From: CAVYGM01 sp963768025
GTDB lineage: Bacteria; Bacteroidota; Bacteroidia; Cytophagales; Spirosomataceae
Assembly (NCBI GenBank): GCA_963768025.1
Contig: CAVYGM010000010.1
Location: 384,009 to 448,008 of the forward strand
Direction: 5' to 3'
Length of the DNA: 64,000 nucleotides
In this document: positions 54,205 through 61,806 of the stretch, piece after piece
How positions within the stretch are numbered: the stretch's first letter is position 1
Layout: every line of letters starts with the position of its first letter
The notes under the pieces: model-generated
What the model saw: only the letters and a program-made list of their open reading frames with translations
Databases searched by the model: none
What the model was told of the DNA's origin: nothing
Made by a program: the position numbers and the translations under genes

Positions 54205-54386
54205 TCAGGCAAACACCTCGGCCAGGTCCAGGGTCAAATCAGGGAAAAGCGGTGATGTTACAAAGTCAGCGGGAATATCTTCCCCCGGAGCAGTTCCACC
54301 CGCTCATCAAACTGCCATTTGAGGTAGTCGGCGTACGAGTACGTTCCGTTCAGATCCAGTTGCGTAAGGTCGGTGATGGTAGCCAT
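54205..54386 (-). pseudogene. Uma2-family gene with its middle deleted, copy A
   Basis: Starts MATITDLTQLDLNGTYSYAD and reaches VELLRGKIFPLTL before a stop. In another frame the sequence goes on as DFVTSPLFPDLTLDLAEVFA and a stop at 54205, which is the C-terminus of Uma2 (DUF820, PD-(D/E)XK nuclease-like) proteins. The roughly 130 residues of the nuclease core between are missing. A promoter-like TATTTTTG (54402-54409, minus strand) is still present upstream. Confidence 0.75.
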
Positions 54387-54619
54387 GGGTTTGCTTTTTA
54401 TCAAAAATACGTTGTTGCGGGCAAAGCTGCAAGCTGCCGATGTACTTAGGCTTTTACCTATCTTCCTCTAACGTACCTCAACAATTAGAGGCATGTCAGG
54501 TGGAAACACCTGACATGCGACTATCGCTTATTCTTTGTATCTTTGCTTAGTTAGAAACTGCTGGAAGACGGCTTCTCCGCACATGGCCTGTACCATTGAT
54601 CTTTAATCAACCAATACGA
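54387..54619. other. Intergenic region between divergent TA-type loci
   Basis: Holds the end of duplication copy A, the 12-bp palindrome at 54491-54518 and the -7 box at 54538-54545. No coding frame. Confidence 0.5.
54491..54545 (+). promoter_or_regulatory. Palindrome and -7 box of the plus-strand DUF433-DUF5615 pair
   Basis: A perfect 12-bp inverted repeat with a GAAA loop (54491-54502 with 54507-54518) is followed 19 bases later by TATCTTTG at 54538-54545 (TAnnTTTG). The palindrome takes the place of the -33 region, so a protein bound to it would block the promoter. Antitoxin autoregulation is the simplest reading; a terminator for leftward transcription is the alternative. Confidence 0.6.
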
Positions 54620-54841
54620 ATGGATTATCATAACTATTTGGAAATCAGGGCAGACAAGCGATTTGGAAAGCCATGCCTTAAAGGTACCCGCATCTCTGTC
54701 TATGACGTGCTCAACTGGCTCTCAAACGGTATGAGCAAGCAGGATATTATGGAAGATTTTGAGGAAATCAGCGAAGAAATGATCAATGCCTGCCTGGCAT
54801 TTGCCGCCGACAAAGAACATAAACTGACCATTACCGCTTGA
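54620..54841 (+). CDS. DUF433 antitoxin-like protein (plus-strand pair)
   Basis: A 73-residue DUF433 protein, MDYHNYLEIRADKRFGKPCL and onward, with the core GTRISVYDVLNWLSNGMSKQ and the helix ENDF-like EDFEEISEEMINACLAFAAD. The ATG at 54620 fits the family start. Its stop overlaps the start of the DUF5615 gene (TTGA), a coupling typical of toxin-antitoxin pairs. It is only distantly similar to the copies at 53810 and 55644. Confidence 0.9.
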   Translation: MDYHNYLEIRADKRFGKPCLKGTRISVYDVLNWLSNGMSKQDIMEDFEEISEEMINACLAFAADKEHKLTITA

Positions 54842-55188
54842 AACTCTTATTCGATCAGAATATTTCACCCCGGATCGTCCGGCGGATAGAATCCGATTTC
54901 CCGAGTTCAAAGCAGGTTCGGCATGTTGGATTAGAGGATGCTTCGGATGAAGAAATTTTTAATTACGCAAAAAGAAACAACTTTTCGGTTGTAACCTTTG
55001 ACTCTGACTTTGTTGATCTGAACGTAATCAGAGGCATCCCACCCAAAATTATCTGGCTGAAAACGGGAAATTTAACCACAAAGTCGATTTCGGAGTTGTT
55101 GAGGAAAAATATTTTGTCCATTCACAAATTCCTGGAATCTGACGGAGAGGAGATATTGGAGATCATAAAATCTCCAAGTGGTCCATAG
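54838..55188 (+). CDS. DUF5615 PIN-like toxin candidate (plus-strand pair)
   Basis: A 116-residue protein starting at TTG 54838: MKLLFDQNISPRIVRRIESD. Conserved acidic residues of the PIN-like/Mut7-C fold are visible: Asp in LLFDQN, LEDASDEEIFNYAK and VVTFDSDFVDL. The following PPKIIWLKTGNLTTKSI completes the DUF5615 pattern. These proteins are considered RNase-type toxins paired with DUF433. The start is coupled to the upstream antitoxin stop. No damage is seen, so this pair looks functional. Confidence 0.88.
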   Translation: MKLLFDQNISPRIVRRIESDFPSSKQVRHVGLEDASDEEIFNYAKRNNFSVVTFDSDFVDLNVIRGIPPKIIWLKTGNLTTKSISELLRKNILSIHKFLESDGEEILEIIKSPSGP

Positions 55189-55213
55189 CCTTCCACCAAT
55201 CATCGCTGCATAA

Positions 55214-55288
55214 GGTCTTCCGAAGGGAGACTGCGTACTGAAAATAAAAGGCCACCGGTGGGCCGTCCCCGTTGCAATGGCCTACCCC
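55214..55288 (+). repeat. REP-like repeat, copy 2
   Basis: GGTCTTCCGAAGGGAGACTG through GGCCACCGGTGGGCC to GGCCTACCCC. It lacks a clear match to the first 40 bases of copy 1 (a more diverged stretch lies at ~55185-55213). It sits between the two toxin-antitoxin loci. Confidence 0.8.
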
Positions 55289-55337
55289 AAACTCTCAATC
55301 TACCCAATTCCTTCAATACGATCAATGAAGACATAGA

Positions 55338-55640
55338 CTAGCTTATGGGTTTGCTCATACGGATGATCTCTACCCAGTGCTCAGAGATGAATGTATGAAA
55401 ATCCCGGAGTCTTAGATTGCTGATTTTGAAATGAATGATTCGGGGCGGTGGATTACTCAGCAGTATCCGATCCGAAAAATCACGATCCTTTGTCAGAATA
55501 GTCAGGTTATTAGTACGAGCGTATTGCCAAATGGAATGATCCGGTGCCCTGGAATCAAGGTCACGCTGATGAATGAAATCCGGATTGTTCCAGGGCGAGA
55601 AATAGTAGGGCAGGTTGTTATCTACCAGATACAGTGCCAT
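55338..55640 (-). CDS. DUF5615 PIN-like toxin candidate (minus-strand pair)
   Basis: A 100-residue protein, MALYLVDNNLPYYFSPWNNP and on, with Asp in YLVDNNL, the RAPDHSIWQYARTNNLTILT segment and KDRDFSDRIL, followed by PPRIIHFKISNLRLRDF. This is the DUF5615 plan. It starts three bases after the DUF433 stop, so the pair forms an operon. It is the intact parent of the truncated gene at 53741-53806. Confidence 0.88.
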   Translation of the reverse strand: MALYLVDNNLPYYFSPWNNPDFIHQRDLDSRAPDHSIWQYARTNNLTILTKDRDFSDRILLSNPPPRIIHFKISNLRLRDFHTFISEHWVEIIRMSKPIS

Positions 55641-55643
55641 ACA

Positions 55644-55880
55644 TCAAGCCGCAATAGGACGAATGGAATGCGGATGATCGGCCAGTTCCAGGGCGTACTG
55701 TTGGCAGGCCTCGATGTCCTCTGGTTCGAGGTCAGGATATTGGTGGAGAATCTCTTGCGGGCTGTCACCGGCAAACAGAAATTCTAAAATTGTTTTGACC
55801 GTAATTCCCATCCCCCGGATGGTGGGCTTTCCGTTGCATATCTGCTCGTCAATGGTGATTCTCTCGCTTAAATAGTACAT
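55644..55880 (-). CDS. DUF433 antitoxin-like protein, copy B
   Basis: A 78-residue DUF433 protein identical to copy A except one residue near position 39. It is directly upstream of an intact DUF5615 gene (three-base gap), so this is the complete toxin-antitoxin-like unit of the duplicated type. The same short inverted repeat (GTTTCC-GTT-GGAAAC) is found upstream of the start. Confidence 0.9.
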   Translation of the reverse strand: MYYLSERITIDEQICNGKPTIRGMGITVKTILEFLFAGDSPQEILHQYPDLEPEDIEACQQYALELADHPHSIRPIAA

Positions 55881-56038
55881 ACTTTGTCCAGGTTAGTAGG
55901 CAGGGGTTTCCGTTGGAAACTTAAATATAACAAGGAATCGGGGATTTAGAGTCCAGAAAGCCAAATATACGGTGCCGTTATACATGGTTTGTTTCGGTTT
56001 GGATAGACAGCAGGACAGAAGCAAAGCAGGGTCTTTTC

Positions 56039-56221
56039 TCAGGCAAACACCTCGGCCAGGTTCAGGGTCAAATCAGGGAAAAGCGGTGATGTTACAAAGT
56101 CAGCGGGAATATCTTCCCCCGGAGCAGTTCCACCCGCTCATCAAACTGCCATTTGAAGTAGTCGGTGTAAAATTAGGTTCCGTTCAGATCCAGTACGCGT
56201 AAGGCCGGTGATGGTAGCCAT
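56039..56221 (-). pseudogene. Uma2-family gene with its middle deleted, copy B
   Basis: Same arrangement as copy A: start MATITGLT, then early frame damage near 56160-56195, and the same fused C-terminal segment. Because both copies share the identical internal deletion, the deletion came before the duplication. Confidence 0.72.
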
Positions 56222-56301
56222 TGGTTTGCTTTTTATCAAAAATACGCCGTAGTCGGCAAAGCAGCAAGTTGCCTGATGTGCTTAGGCCTAGTTCGTCGTA
56301 G

Positions 56302-56546
56302 CCTCAACAAAACGGCTTTTTGCACATACGTGGAGCAACCGATAACTTCGTAAGTTGAAGCGAAGCGCGAAAGCCGAGAAGACACTAGCGCGTAATAGCC
56401 TGAGTGCGTAGCATGGCATGGGGCAATTGTCAAATCGTACATTGACGGCGAAGGCCCCGATCTAGGCGACTTCGACCTCGTTGGGAAGAATACGGACAGA
56501 TTGGATTGCCCTCCTTTGCTTCTTTCACTCTTAACCTGTTGTGAAG
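56302..56546 (+). ncRNA. Candidate bridge-RNA region of the IS110 element
   Basis: In IS110-group elements such as IS621 the non-coding left end upstream of the transposase encodes a bridge RNA that recognises donor and target DNA. This 245-base stretch has the right position and size. I did not work out a secure fold or its guide loops. Confidence 0.4.
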
Positions 56547-57883
56547 ATGAAAGCAAAAGCCAAGAAGAGCAAGGGCCGCACGGCCCGCTGCGGGTGCTGA
56601 ACACCAGAGTGGCGGGCATCGACGTGGGGGCCTCGTGCCACTACGTGTGCGTGGGAGCGCTTTCCGAGGAGTCAGTGCGGCGCTTCGGCACCTTCACCGA
56701 CGATCTGAACGAGACTGGCCGACTGGCTGGTGGGCCTGGGCGTCGAGTCGGTGGCCATGGAGTCGACGGGCGTCTACTGGGTCAATCTCTACGACGTGCT
56801 CGAAGAGCGGGGCCTGTCCGTCTGCCTGGCCAACGCCCGTTACGTGCGCAACGTGCCGGGCCGCAAGAGCGACGTCTCCGACAGCCAGTGGATCCAGCAG
56901 CTGCACAGCTACGGACTGCTGACGGGCTCGTTCATAGCCGAGGGCAAGGTGCGCGAGCTGCGGGCCTACGTGCGCCAGCGGGAGACACTTGAGAAGCAGA
57001 AGGCGCAGCAGTTGAACCTGATGGGCAAGTCGCTCCAACTGCTCAACGTGAAGCTGCACCAGGTGGCCTCGAACCTGGAGATCCAGGTCAGCATGTCCAT
57101 CATCCGGGCCATCGTCGCGGGCGAGCGGGACGTGAAGGCGCTGGCCGTCCATCGCCACCCGCGGATGAAAGCCGACGCCGAGCAGTTCGAGAAGAGCCTG
57201 CAGGGCAACTGGCGGGCCGAGCACCTGTTCAGTCTGAGAGCAGGCGTTGACCTTCTACGACTTCGTCAAGGAGCGGATGCTGGAATGTGAGCAAGAGGTC
57301 GAACGGACGCTCTCGGAGATGAACCACGAGCCGGCAGTGCAGGACCAGGGCCAAGGCCAGGCGGGTGCGCCAGAACGACTACGCCTTCGAGGTGAAGGGC
57401 TACCTGCGCGAGCTGGCCGGCGTGGACCTGACGCGCATCGAGGGCCTGGACGAGAAGACGGTGCTGACGATCCTGGCCGAGACGGGTACGGACCTGACCA
57501 GGTGGAAGAGCGCGGGGCACTTCACCTCCTGGCTGGGCCTGGCGCCCAGGACCAAGAAGTCGGGCGAGAAGGTCATCGGCCACTTCAAGCAGTCGGTGGC
57601 CAACCGGGCCAACCAGGCCTTCCGCATGGCGGCCTGGACGCTGGGCCACAGCAAGTGCTACCTCGGGGCGTTCTACCGGAAAGTGTCAGCCCGGAAAGGG
57701 AGCCTGACGGCCATCAAGGCCACGGCCAGAAAGGTGGCCGTCATCTTCTGGAACATGATGTGCCGAAAGACGGAGTACGAGGTGCACAGCCCGGCCGACT
57801 ACGAGGACCGCTACCAGCGCGCGCAGATTCGGAAGCTCGAAAAACAGGCCGCTAAGCTGGGGATGGTGCTACAAAAGGTGTAA
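56547..57883 (+). pseudogene. IS110-family DEDD transposase with four frame breaks
   Basis: Read across the breaks, the protein starts MKAKAKKSKGRTAR, then LRVLNTRVAGIDVGASCHYV (first Asp of DEDD), VESVAMESTGVYWVNLYDVL (Glu), RNVPGRKSDVSDSQWIQQLH (two Asp), a coiled middle, and the C-terminal Tnp20 part with the Ser region (LARTKKSGEK after AP, KVIGHFKQSVANRANQAFRM). Breaks lie near 56590, 56716, 57238 and 57350 (one -1, three +1). Each half joins well, so the element decayed recently or the sequence has errors. The gene is GC-rich compared with its flanks. Confidence 0.88.
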
Positions 57884-58223
57884 TGGCAAGTCCCTTACAT
57901 CCAGGCAGATACCAAAACGGTTGTGGGAAGTCTTTTGGGCTACGTTATGCGGGGTCTTCCGAAGGGAGACTGCGTACTGAAAATAAAAGGCCGATTGCAT
58001 CGGCCCACCCCTACATTCCCACCCAATTCCAAATATGGGGGAGGCACTGGGCCAGATTGATGCACGAAATCTCCCTTATAAAGCATTACCAACAGACGCT
58101 CCATGCCATCCATTTTAGTGGACTGAGAAGGTTTATAAAACTTGATGCCGCGTTACTACTTATCACCCAGTGATATGCAATGTAAGCCCAAAAAACTTAG
58201 GTGGCCAAATTCTTCCGTCCCAA
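57884..58223. other. Intergenic region after the IS110 element
   Basis: Contains the right end of the IS and REP copy 3. A 96-codon plus-strand frame reads through the repeat and is not credible as a gene. Confidence 0.5.
57954..58010 (+). repeat. REP-like repeat, copy 3 (interrupted and shortened)
   Basis: GTCTTCCGAAGGGAGACTGC, then TACTGAAAATAAAAGGCC joined straight to GATTGCATCGGCCCACCC. The central ACCGGTGGGCCGGCCCCGTT of other copies is missing. Its 5' part is displaced to the left side of the IS110 element. Confidence 0.75.
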
Positions 58224-59156
58224 TCAACCCACAAGCTGGGCTATCAAGGCGATATCGGCCACTCCATTTGCGGGTAGATTGTTGGCTATTTGGTATGCCC
58301 TAATTATGCCTAATGACGCATTGCCAAACACCCCGTCAGCTTGTATGCGAAATCCTTTACCCGAAAGTCCCACTTGCAACAGTCGTACATCGAGTCCTCT
58401 CAGCAGGGGACTTTGGAGCGCAAGCATACGTGTACCGGGTTGGGGGCCATCGTAGCAACCTATTGGCCGTGCGTTTAGTGTAAAAAGAGATATTTCATGC
58501 CCACGTACCACAAGAGGCAATTCAAGCCCCCAAACACCGAGATCGATCAAACGCCGGAAAGCATCCATTCTATACACCGTAGGGCGAAGGTCTGATCGGG
58601 GATGAGTAGAAAGCCAGTGATGACGGGTATTTATAAAGGCAACTATCCAATCTTTCTCTCCCAGGGAAGAAAGTAAACCGCTTTGTTGGTTGGTGCGATC
58701 ACGAATGAGCCTGAGAGAACCATGAACCATGCTGTCGTAAATTACTGCCATTCCCAGCGGAGTGGAGACTCCGAGTTGCATGGCAAAGCGCTCGGCGGGC
58801 TTCCAGTAAGCATGGTCAAAAAAAAGGTCCTGGGTTTCACGCATTACCGGATCGTCTGCCGATGCTCTTAATATATTGTGCAGGTGGAGTTCCTGATCCA
58901 AACCAAAATCCTTGGCAGCGAAACGCGGCAGGAATGGGGAAAGCGCTGACCCAAACCTTGCTCCGGGGTTATTACAGTACTCTTGAATTAGCTTATGCAA
59001 ATTTCCGGAACCTAGTGTAGTCTGCGAGCGACCATACGTGAGATGTCCAGTATCTCCTGCGATCAGTGTGACTTTGCTATAATCCCCTAACACCGAAGAT
59101 GTCTCAAAAATATTGATGATGGCTTCTGCTGTTTTCTTTTGTGTCGCTGTCAACAT
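58224..59156 (-). CDS. GH46 chitosanase-like enzyme with C-terminal peptidoglycan-binding domain
   Basis: A 310-residue protein. Residues 1-235 resemble glycoside hydrolase family 46: catalytic Glu18 in AIINIFETSSVLGDY and Asp35 in TLIAGDTGHLTYGRSQTT, the expected spacing for this family. Residues ~240-310 resemble a PG_binding_1 domain (LLQVGLSGKGF...DGVFGNASLGIIRAYQ). It would cut chitosan-type glucosamine polymers. There is no signal peptide at the start (MLTATQKKTAEAII), so how it leaves the cell is unclear. It lies between two REP copies (3 and 4) inside the island. Confidence 0.85.
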   Translation of the reverse strand: MLTATQKKTAEAIINIFETSSVLGDYSKVTLIAGDTGHLTYGRSQTTLGSGNLHKLIQEYCNNPGARFGSALSPFLPRFAAKDFGLDQELHLHNILRASADDPVMRETQDLFFDHAYWKPAERFAMQLGVSTPLGMAVIYDSMVHGSLRLIRDRTNQQSGLLSSLGEKDWIVAFINTRHHWLSTHPRSDLRPTVYRMDAFRRLIDLGVWGLELPLVVRGHEISLFTLNARPIGCYDGPQPGTRMLALQSPLLRGLDVRLLQVGLSGKGFRIQADGVFGNASLGIIRAYQIANNLPANGVADIALIAQLVG

Positions 59157-59217
59157 ATTTCTCCATTTTGAGGTATCGGTTTTTATTTTTTACGTACTTA
59201 CTCAAGTCAATCATCCC

Positions 59218-59330
59218 CAGTTCGTCGCAGTATTCCATCGATCGCCGTTGTGTGCGGAATTCCGAAAGGAGAATGCGTACTGAAAATAAGAGGCCACCGG
59301 TGGGCCGGCCCCGTTGCATTGGCCCACCCT
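59218..59330 (+). repeat. REP-like repeat, copy 4
   Basis: A full-length unit, CCAGTTCGTCGCAGTATTCC through GGCCACCGGTGGGCCGGCCC to GGCCCACCC. It is co-linear with copy 1 over about 113 bases, with scattered differences. It lies just upstream of the chitosanase gene. Confidence 0.82.
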
Positions 59331-59391
59331 TACTTTCCGATACCTACCCGATCTCAAAGAAAGAAAGGTAATTAAACACTCATGACATATA

Positions 59392-59640
59392 TTACGCGGC
59401 CTGCTCCCTTAGGTATAGCATTACATTTTGTAGTTCCACGGCCTGTACGGCATTTTCACGGAGAGAAACCACGGCCAGCGTATCACCGACAGCATTCATA
59501 AATTCCACTTCGTAGAGGTGGCCATTCTCGTCAAGGGCAGATTAGTAAACGTACGCCACAGTTCTCCCCACATCTCCCCGGCGAAGGTGATGCTCCGGCA
59601 AGTCGTGGATTGAGGCTACGAGGTGGGTTTCTTTATACAT
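59392..59640 (-). pseudogene. DUF4926-like gene with in-frame stop
   Basis: Minus-strand frame MYKETHLVASIHDLPEHHLR, RGDVGRTVAYVY, stop, SALDENGHLYEVEFMNAVGD, TLAVVSLRENAVQ, ending at 59392. The pattern GDVGTVV.VY...YEVEF.N..G is that of DUF4926. The TAA lies in the middle (codon 33) without a shift of frame, so this is a point mutation or error and not an indel. DUF4926 genes often follow a DUF6883 gene; a remnant of one is directly upstream. Confidence 0.7.
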
Positions 59641-59642
59641 GA

Positions 59643-59753
59643 TCATTCTCGGTTTGGATAGGCAGTCATAAGCCTTGGCAATAAGTACAATTCTGCTTTT
59701 CCTAGTGGTACTACGGCCTGTTTACCGTTGGGTAGCTGGTTTTCAGACTCCAT
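59643..59753 (-). pseudogene. DUF6883-like gene remnant
   Basis: A 36-codon frame: MESENQLPNGKQAVVPLGKA then ELYLLPRLMTAYPNRE and stop. The opening LPNGKQAVVPL.K...YLL is the N-terminus of DUF6883 proteins, normally around 100 residues. The rest is gone. It ends two bases before the DUF4926 start, retaining the operon order. Confidence 0.6.
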
Positions 59754-60243
59754 AGCGACTCCAACTATATTTTGGTCTTTAAATATCCACAAAAAATTTC
59801 TTACAAGCAAAACCTATAGATCAACTTATTGCAAACCTCCTAACCATAGCCGGGCTACTCCCAAATTTCCATGGCCCATCCCTTACTATTACCTACCCAC
59901 TTCCAAAAAATGGAGTGGCATCAGGCCAGTCTGATACAAGAAGTCCCTACTTCGCCGTAGCATTCCATCCATTGCCATTGTTGAGACAAAATCAAGCAAA
60001 AATCTACGCCTTTTTTCAGGTTCGTCCCTCGGGCAGATAAAGGATAGTCCATAGGATCAGGTGTCTGGAAAATTCCGGTGCTTCCCGAGAGAGCAAATTC
60101 CTGATAGAGCAGCTGGATAAGTGGGGGGTGAGCAAAGCTATGCTGGGAGTTCTTTTCCCTGAACACCGCGGGCAGTTCGGTTAAGCAATATTAAAGGCAG
60201 AAATAAGAACATTCTCTCCCTGTACCTTGTTAAATAGAGGTAG
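59754..60243. other. Intergenic region with a partial REP copy
   Basis: About 490 bases with no gene that I trust. An 81-codon minus-strand frame (59921-60166) has no recognisable motif and partly reads through repeat sequence. Bases ~59945-59985 resemble the first 40 bases of the REP-like unit (ACTTCGCCGTAGCATTCCAT), so a fifth, partial copy lies here. Confidence 0.45.
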
Positions 60244-61737
60244 ATGACTGCTTCTCACCCGCTTCATATCGTTTGGTTCAAACGTGACTTGCGACTGCAA
60301 GATCATGCTCCGCTCAAAGCCGCGCTGGAAAACGGCAATTCGGTGCTTCTGCTCTATATATGGGAGCCATCCCTATTGAGCGATCCCCACTACGCGGCGC
60401 GTCATTGGCGGTTTGTGAGTGAGTCGCTGCGCTGCCTCGACCAGCAACTGGAACGCTACGCTACCCGAGTTCGGCAATTGGTGGGTGAAGTGGTACCCAT
60501 GCTGGAACAAATTCATCAGTTGTACGGGATCGAGGCGCTATACTCCCACGAAGAAACGGGCCTGAAGATCACATATGATCGTGACCTGGCCGTGGCCGAT
60601 TTTTGCCGCAACAAGGGCATAGCCTGGCATGAGTACCAGCACAATGGCGTGCAGCGGGGCTTGCCCAACCGGCAACAATGGAAAGCTGACTGGCACACCT
60701 ACATGAATGCGCCCATCGCCCAGCCCGCTCTGCCTCGTCTGATGTACGACGCCGCAAGGATCGACCTGCCGGGCGAAGCGACCTACCCGCAAAATCTCTC
60801 CCTGTCGCCGGAGGAAATTTCCTATACCCGCAGTTTCCAGCCCGGCGGCGAGGAAGCGGCCCATCGCTACATGAATAGTTTCTTTCAGGAACGCGCCGCT
60901 GAATACAGCCGCACCATTTCCAAACCCGAAGCCAGCCGGCGGGGCAGCGGGCGCTTGTCTCCCTACCTGGCCTGGGGGAATCTGTCGGTCAGGGTGGTGT
61001 ACCAGCGGTACAGGCAGGCCTTGCTTGAGGAGCACATTCCGCGCCGCAACCTGCTCGCGTTCGGGTCGCGGCTGCGGTGGCATTGCCATTTCATTCAGAA
61101 ATTTGAAAGTGAAGACCGCATCGAGTTCGAAAACGTGAACCGGGCCTATAACGCGCAGATCAAGGCCTTTGACCAGAAACTATTCAATGCATGGGCCGAA
61201 GGGCGCACCGGGTTTCCGCTCGTGGACGCCTGCATGCGCTGTCTCCGCGAAACGGGCCACCTCAATTTCCGGATGCGGGCCATGCTCGTGTCGTTTCTGA
61301 CGCACCTGCTGTGGCAGCCTTGGAAGCCGGGCGCGGTGCATCTGGCGGCCCTTTTTCTGGATTTCGAACCGGGCATTCATTACGCGCAGTTCCAGATGCA
61401 GACGGGCGTGACGGGCGTCAACACCGTTCGGATTTATAATCCCGTCAAGCAGTCCTACGACCACGATCCGGCGGGTACCTTTATCCAGAAATGGGTACCC
61501 GAACTGAGCCATTGTCCGGCCAGTTTCCTCCACGAACCCTGGAAAATGACGCCGATGGAGCAGACCATGTACGGTTTCCGCCTCGGAGTCGATTACCCCG
61601 AACCGATCGTAAACGTAAAGGAGGCCCACCACGAAGCACGGGAGCGCATTTGGAGTTTTAAAAAGCTCCCGGAAGTAGCGCAGGAAGGCAAGCGGATCTT
61701 GAAACGGCACGTGGTACCGGGGCGGCGGCACTGGTAA
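60244..61737 (+). CDS. Cryptochrome/photolyase family protein
   Basis: A 497-residue flavoprotein. The N-terminal antenna domain starts HIVWFKRDLRLQDHAPL. The FAD domain carries GSGRLSPYLAWGNLSVR, RLRWHCHFIQKFE, the WAEGRTGFPLVDACMRCLRE segment and NFRMRAMLVSFLTHLLW, as in deoxyribodipyrimidine photolyases and cryptochromes. It probably repairs UV-induced pyrimidine dimers using light. The family also includes sensory members, so repair is likely but not certain. Start and length are normal, and the base composition returns to that of the chromosome here. Confidence 0.92.
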   Translation: MTASHPLHIVWFKRDLRLQDHAPLKAALENGNSVLLLYIWEPSLLSDPHYAARHWRFVSESLRCLDQQLERYATRVRQLVGEVVPMLEQIHQLYGIEALYSHEETGLKITYDRDLAVADFCRNKGIAWHEYQHNGVQRGLPNRQQWKADWHTYMNAPIAQPALPRLMYDAARIDLPGEATYPQNLSLSPEEISYTRSFQPGGEEAAHRYMNSFFQERAAEYSRTISKPEASRRGSGRLSPYLAWGNLSVRVVYQRYRQALLEEHIPRRNLLAFGSRLRWHCHFIQKFESEDRIEFENVNRAYNAQIKAFDQKLFNAWAEGRTGFPLVDACMRCLRETGHLNFRMRAMLVSFLTHLLWQPWKPGAVHLAALFLDFEPGIHYAQFQMQTGVTGVNTVRIYNPVKQSYDHDPAGTFIQKWVPELSHCPASFLHEPWKMTPMEQTMYGFRLGVDYPEPIVNVKEAHHEARERIWSFKKLPEVAQEGKRILKRHVVPGRRHW

Positions 61738-61806
61738 GGGGCAGCAGTTGTCAACCTGACCTTTTCAACAAAACAATCTGGACTTCAAAACAAAGTCAGA
61801 TTGAAA

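Larger units (their letters stand above)
53743..54451. repeat. 0.7-kb duplication, copy A
   Basis: About 709 bases nearly identical to 55577-56287. It carries the start of a DUF5615 gene, a whole DUF433 gene and an internally deleted Uma2 gene. Differences seen are scattered single bases and a small cluster near 54340. Copy B has the intact DUF5615 gene, so copy A is probably the derived one. Confidence 0.9.
55577..56287. repeat. 0.7-kb duplication, copy B
   Basis: About 711 bases matching 53743-54451. It starts inside the DUF5615 gene and ends just before the IS110-type element. The two copies are direct repeats 1.83 kb apart, enclosing the plus-strand toxin-antitoxin pair; recombination between them would delete that pair. 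Confidence 0.9.
56302..57937 (+). mobile_element. IS110-family insertion sequence (boundaries approximate)
   Basis: About 1.6 kb with one transposase gene and a 245-base non-coding left part, the layout of the IS110 group. The left flank (56289-56301, AGTTCGTCGTAG) matches the beginning of the REP-like unit and the right flank (from about 57938) resumes with a diverged middle and TCTTCCGAAGGGAG, so the element appears to lie inside a REP copy. No terminal inverted repeats were seen, as expected for this family. Confidence 0.75.

Noticed and set aside
57247..57855. 202-codon plus-strand frame in the transposase region
   Set aside because: Only its first ~20 codons follow the transposase; after the frame break it is a shadow rich in Gly and Pro.
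59921..60166. 81-codon minus-strand frame upstream of the photolyase
   Set aside because: No recognisable motif and it reads through a partial repeat; kept only as part of the intergenic description.
61765..61797. Imperfect inverted repeat AATCTGGACTT/AAGTCAGATT after the photolyase gene
   Set aside because: It has a bulge and no clear T-tract, so it was not called as a terminator.
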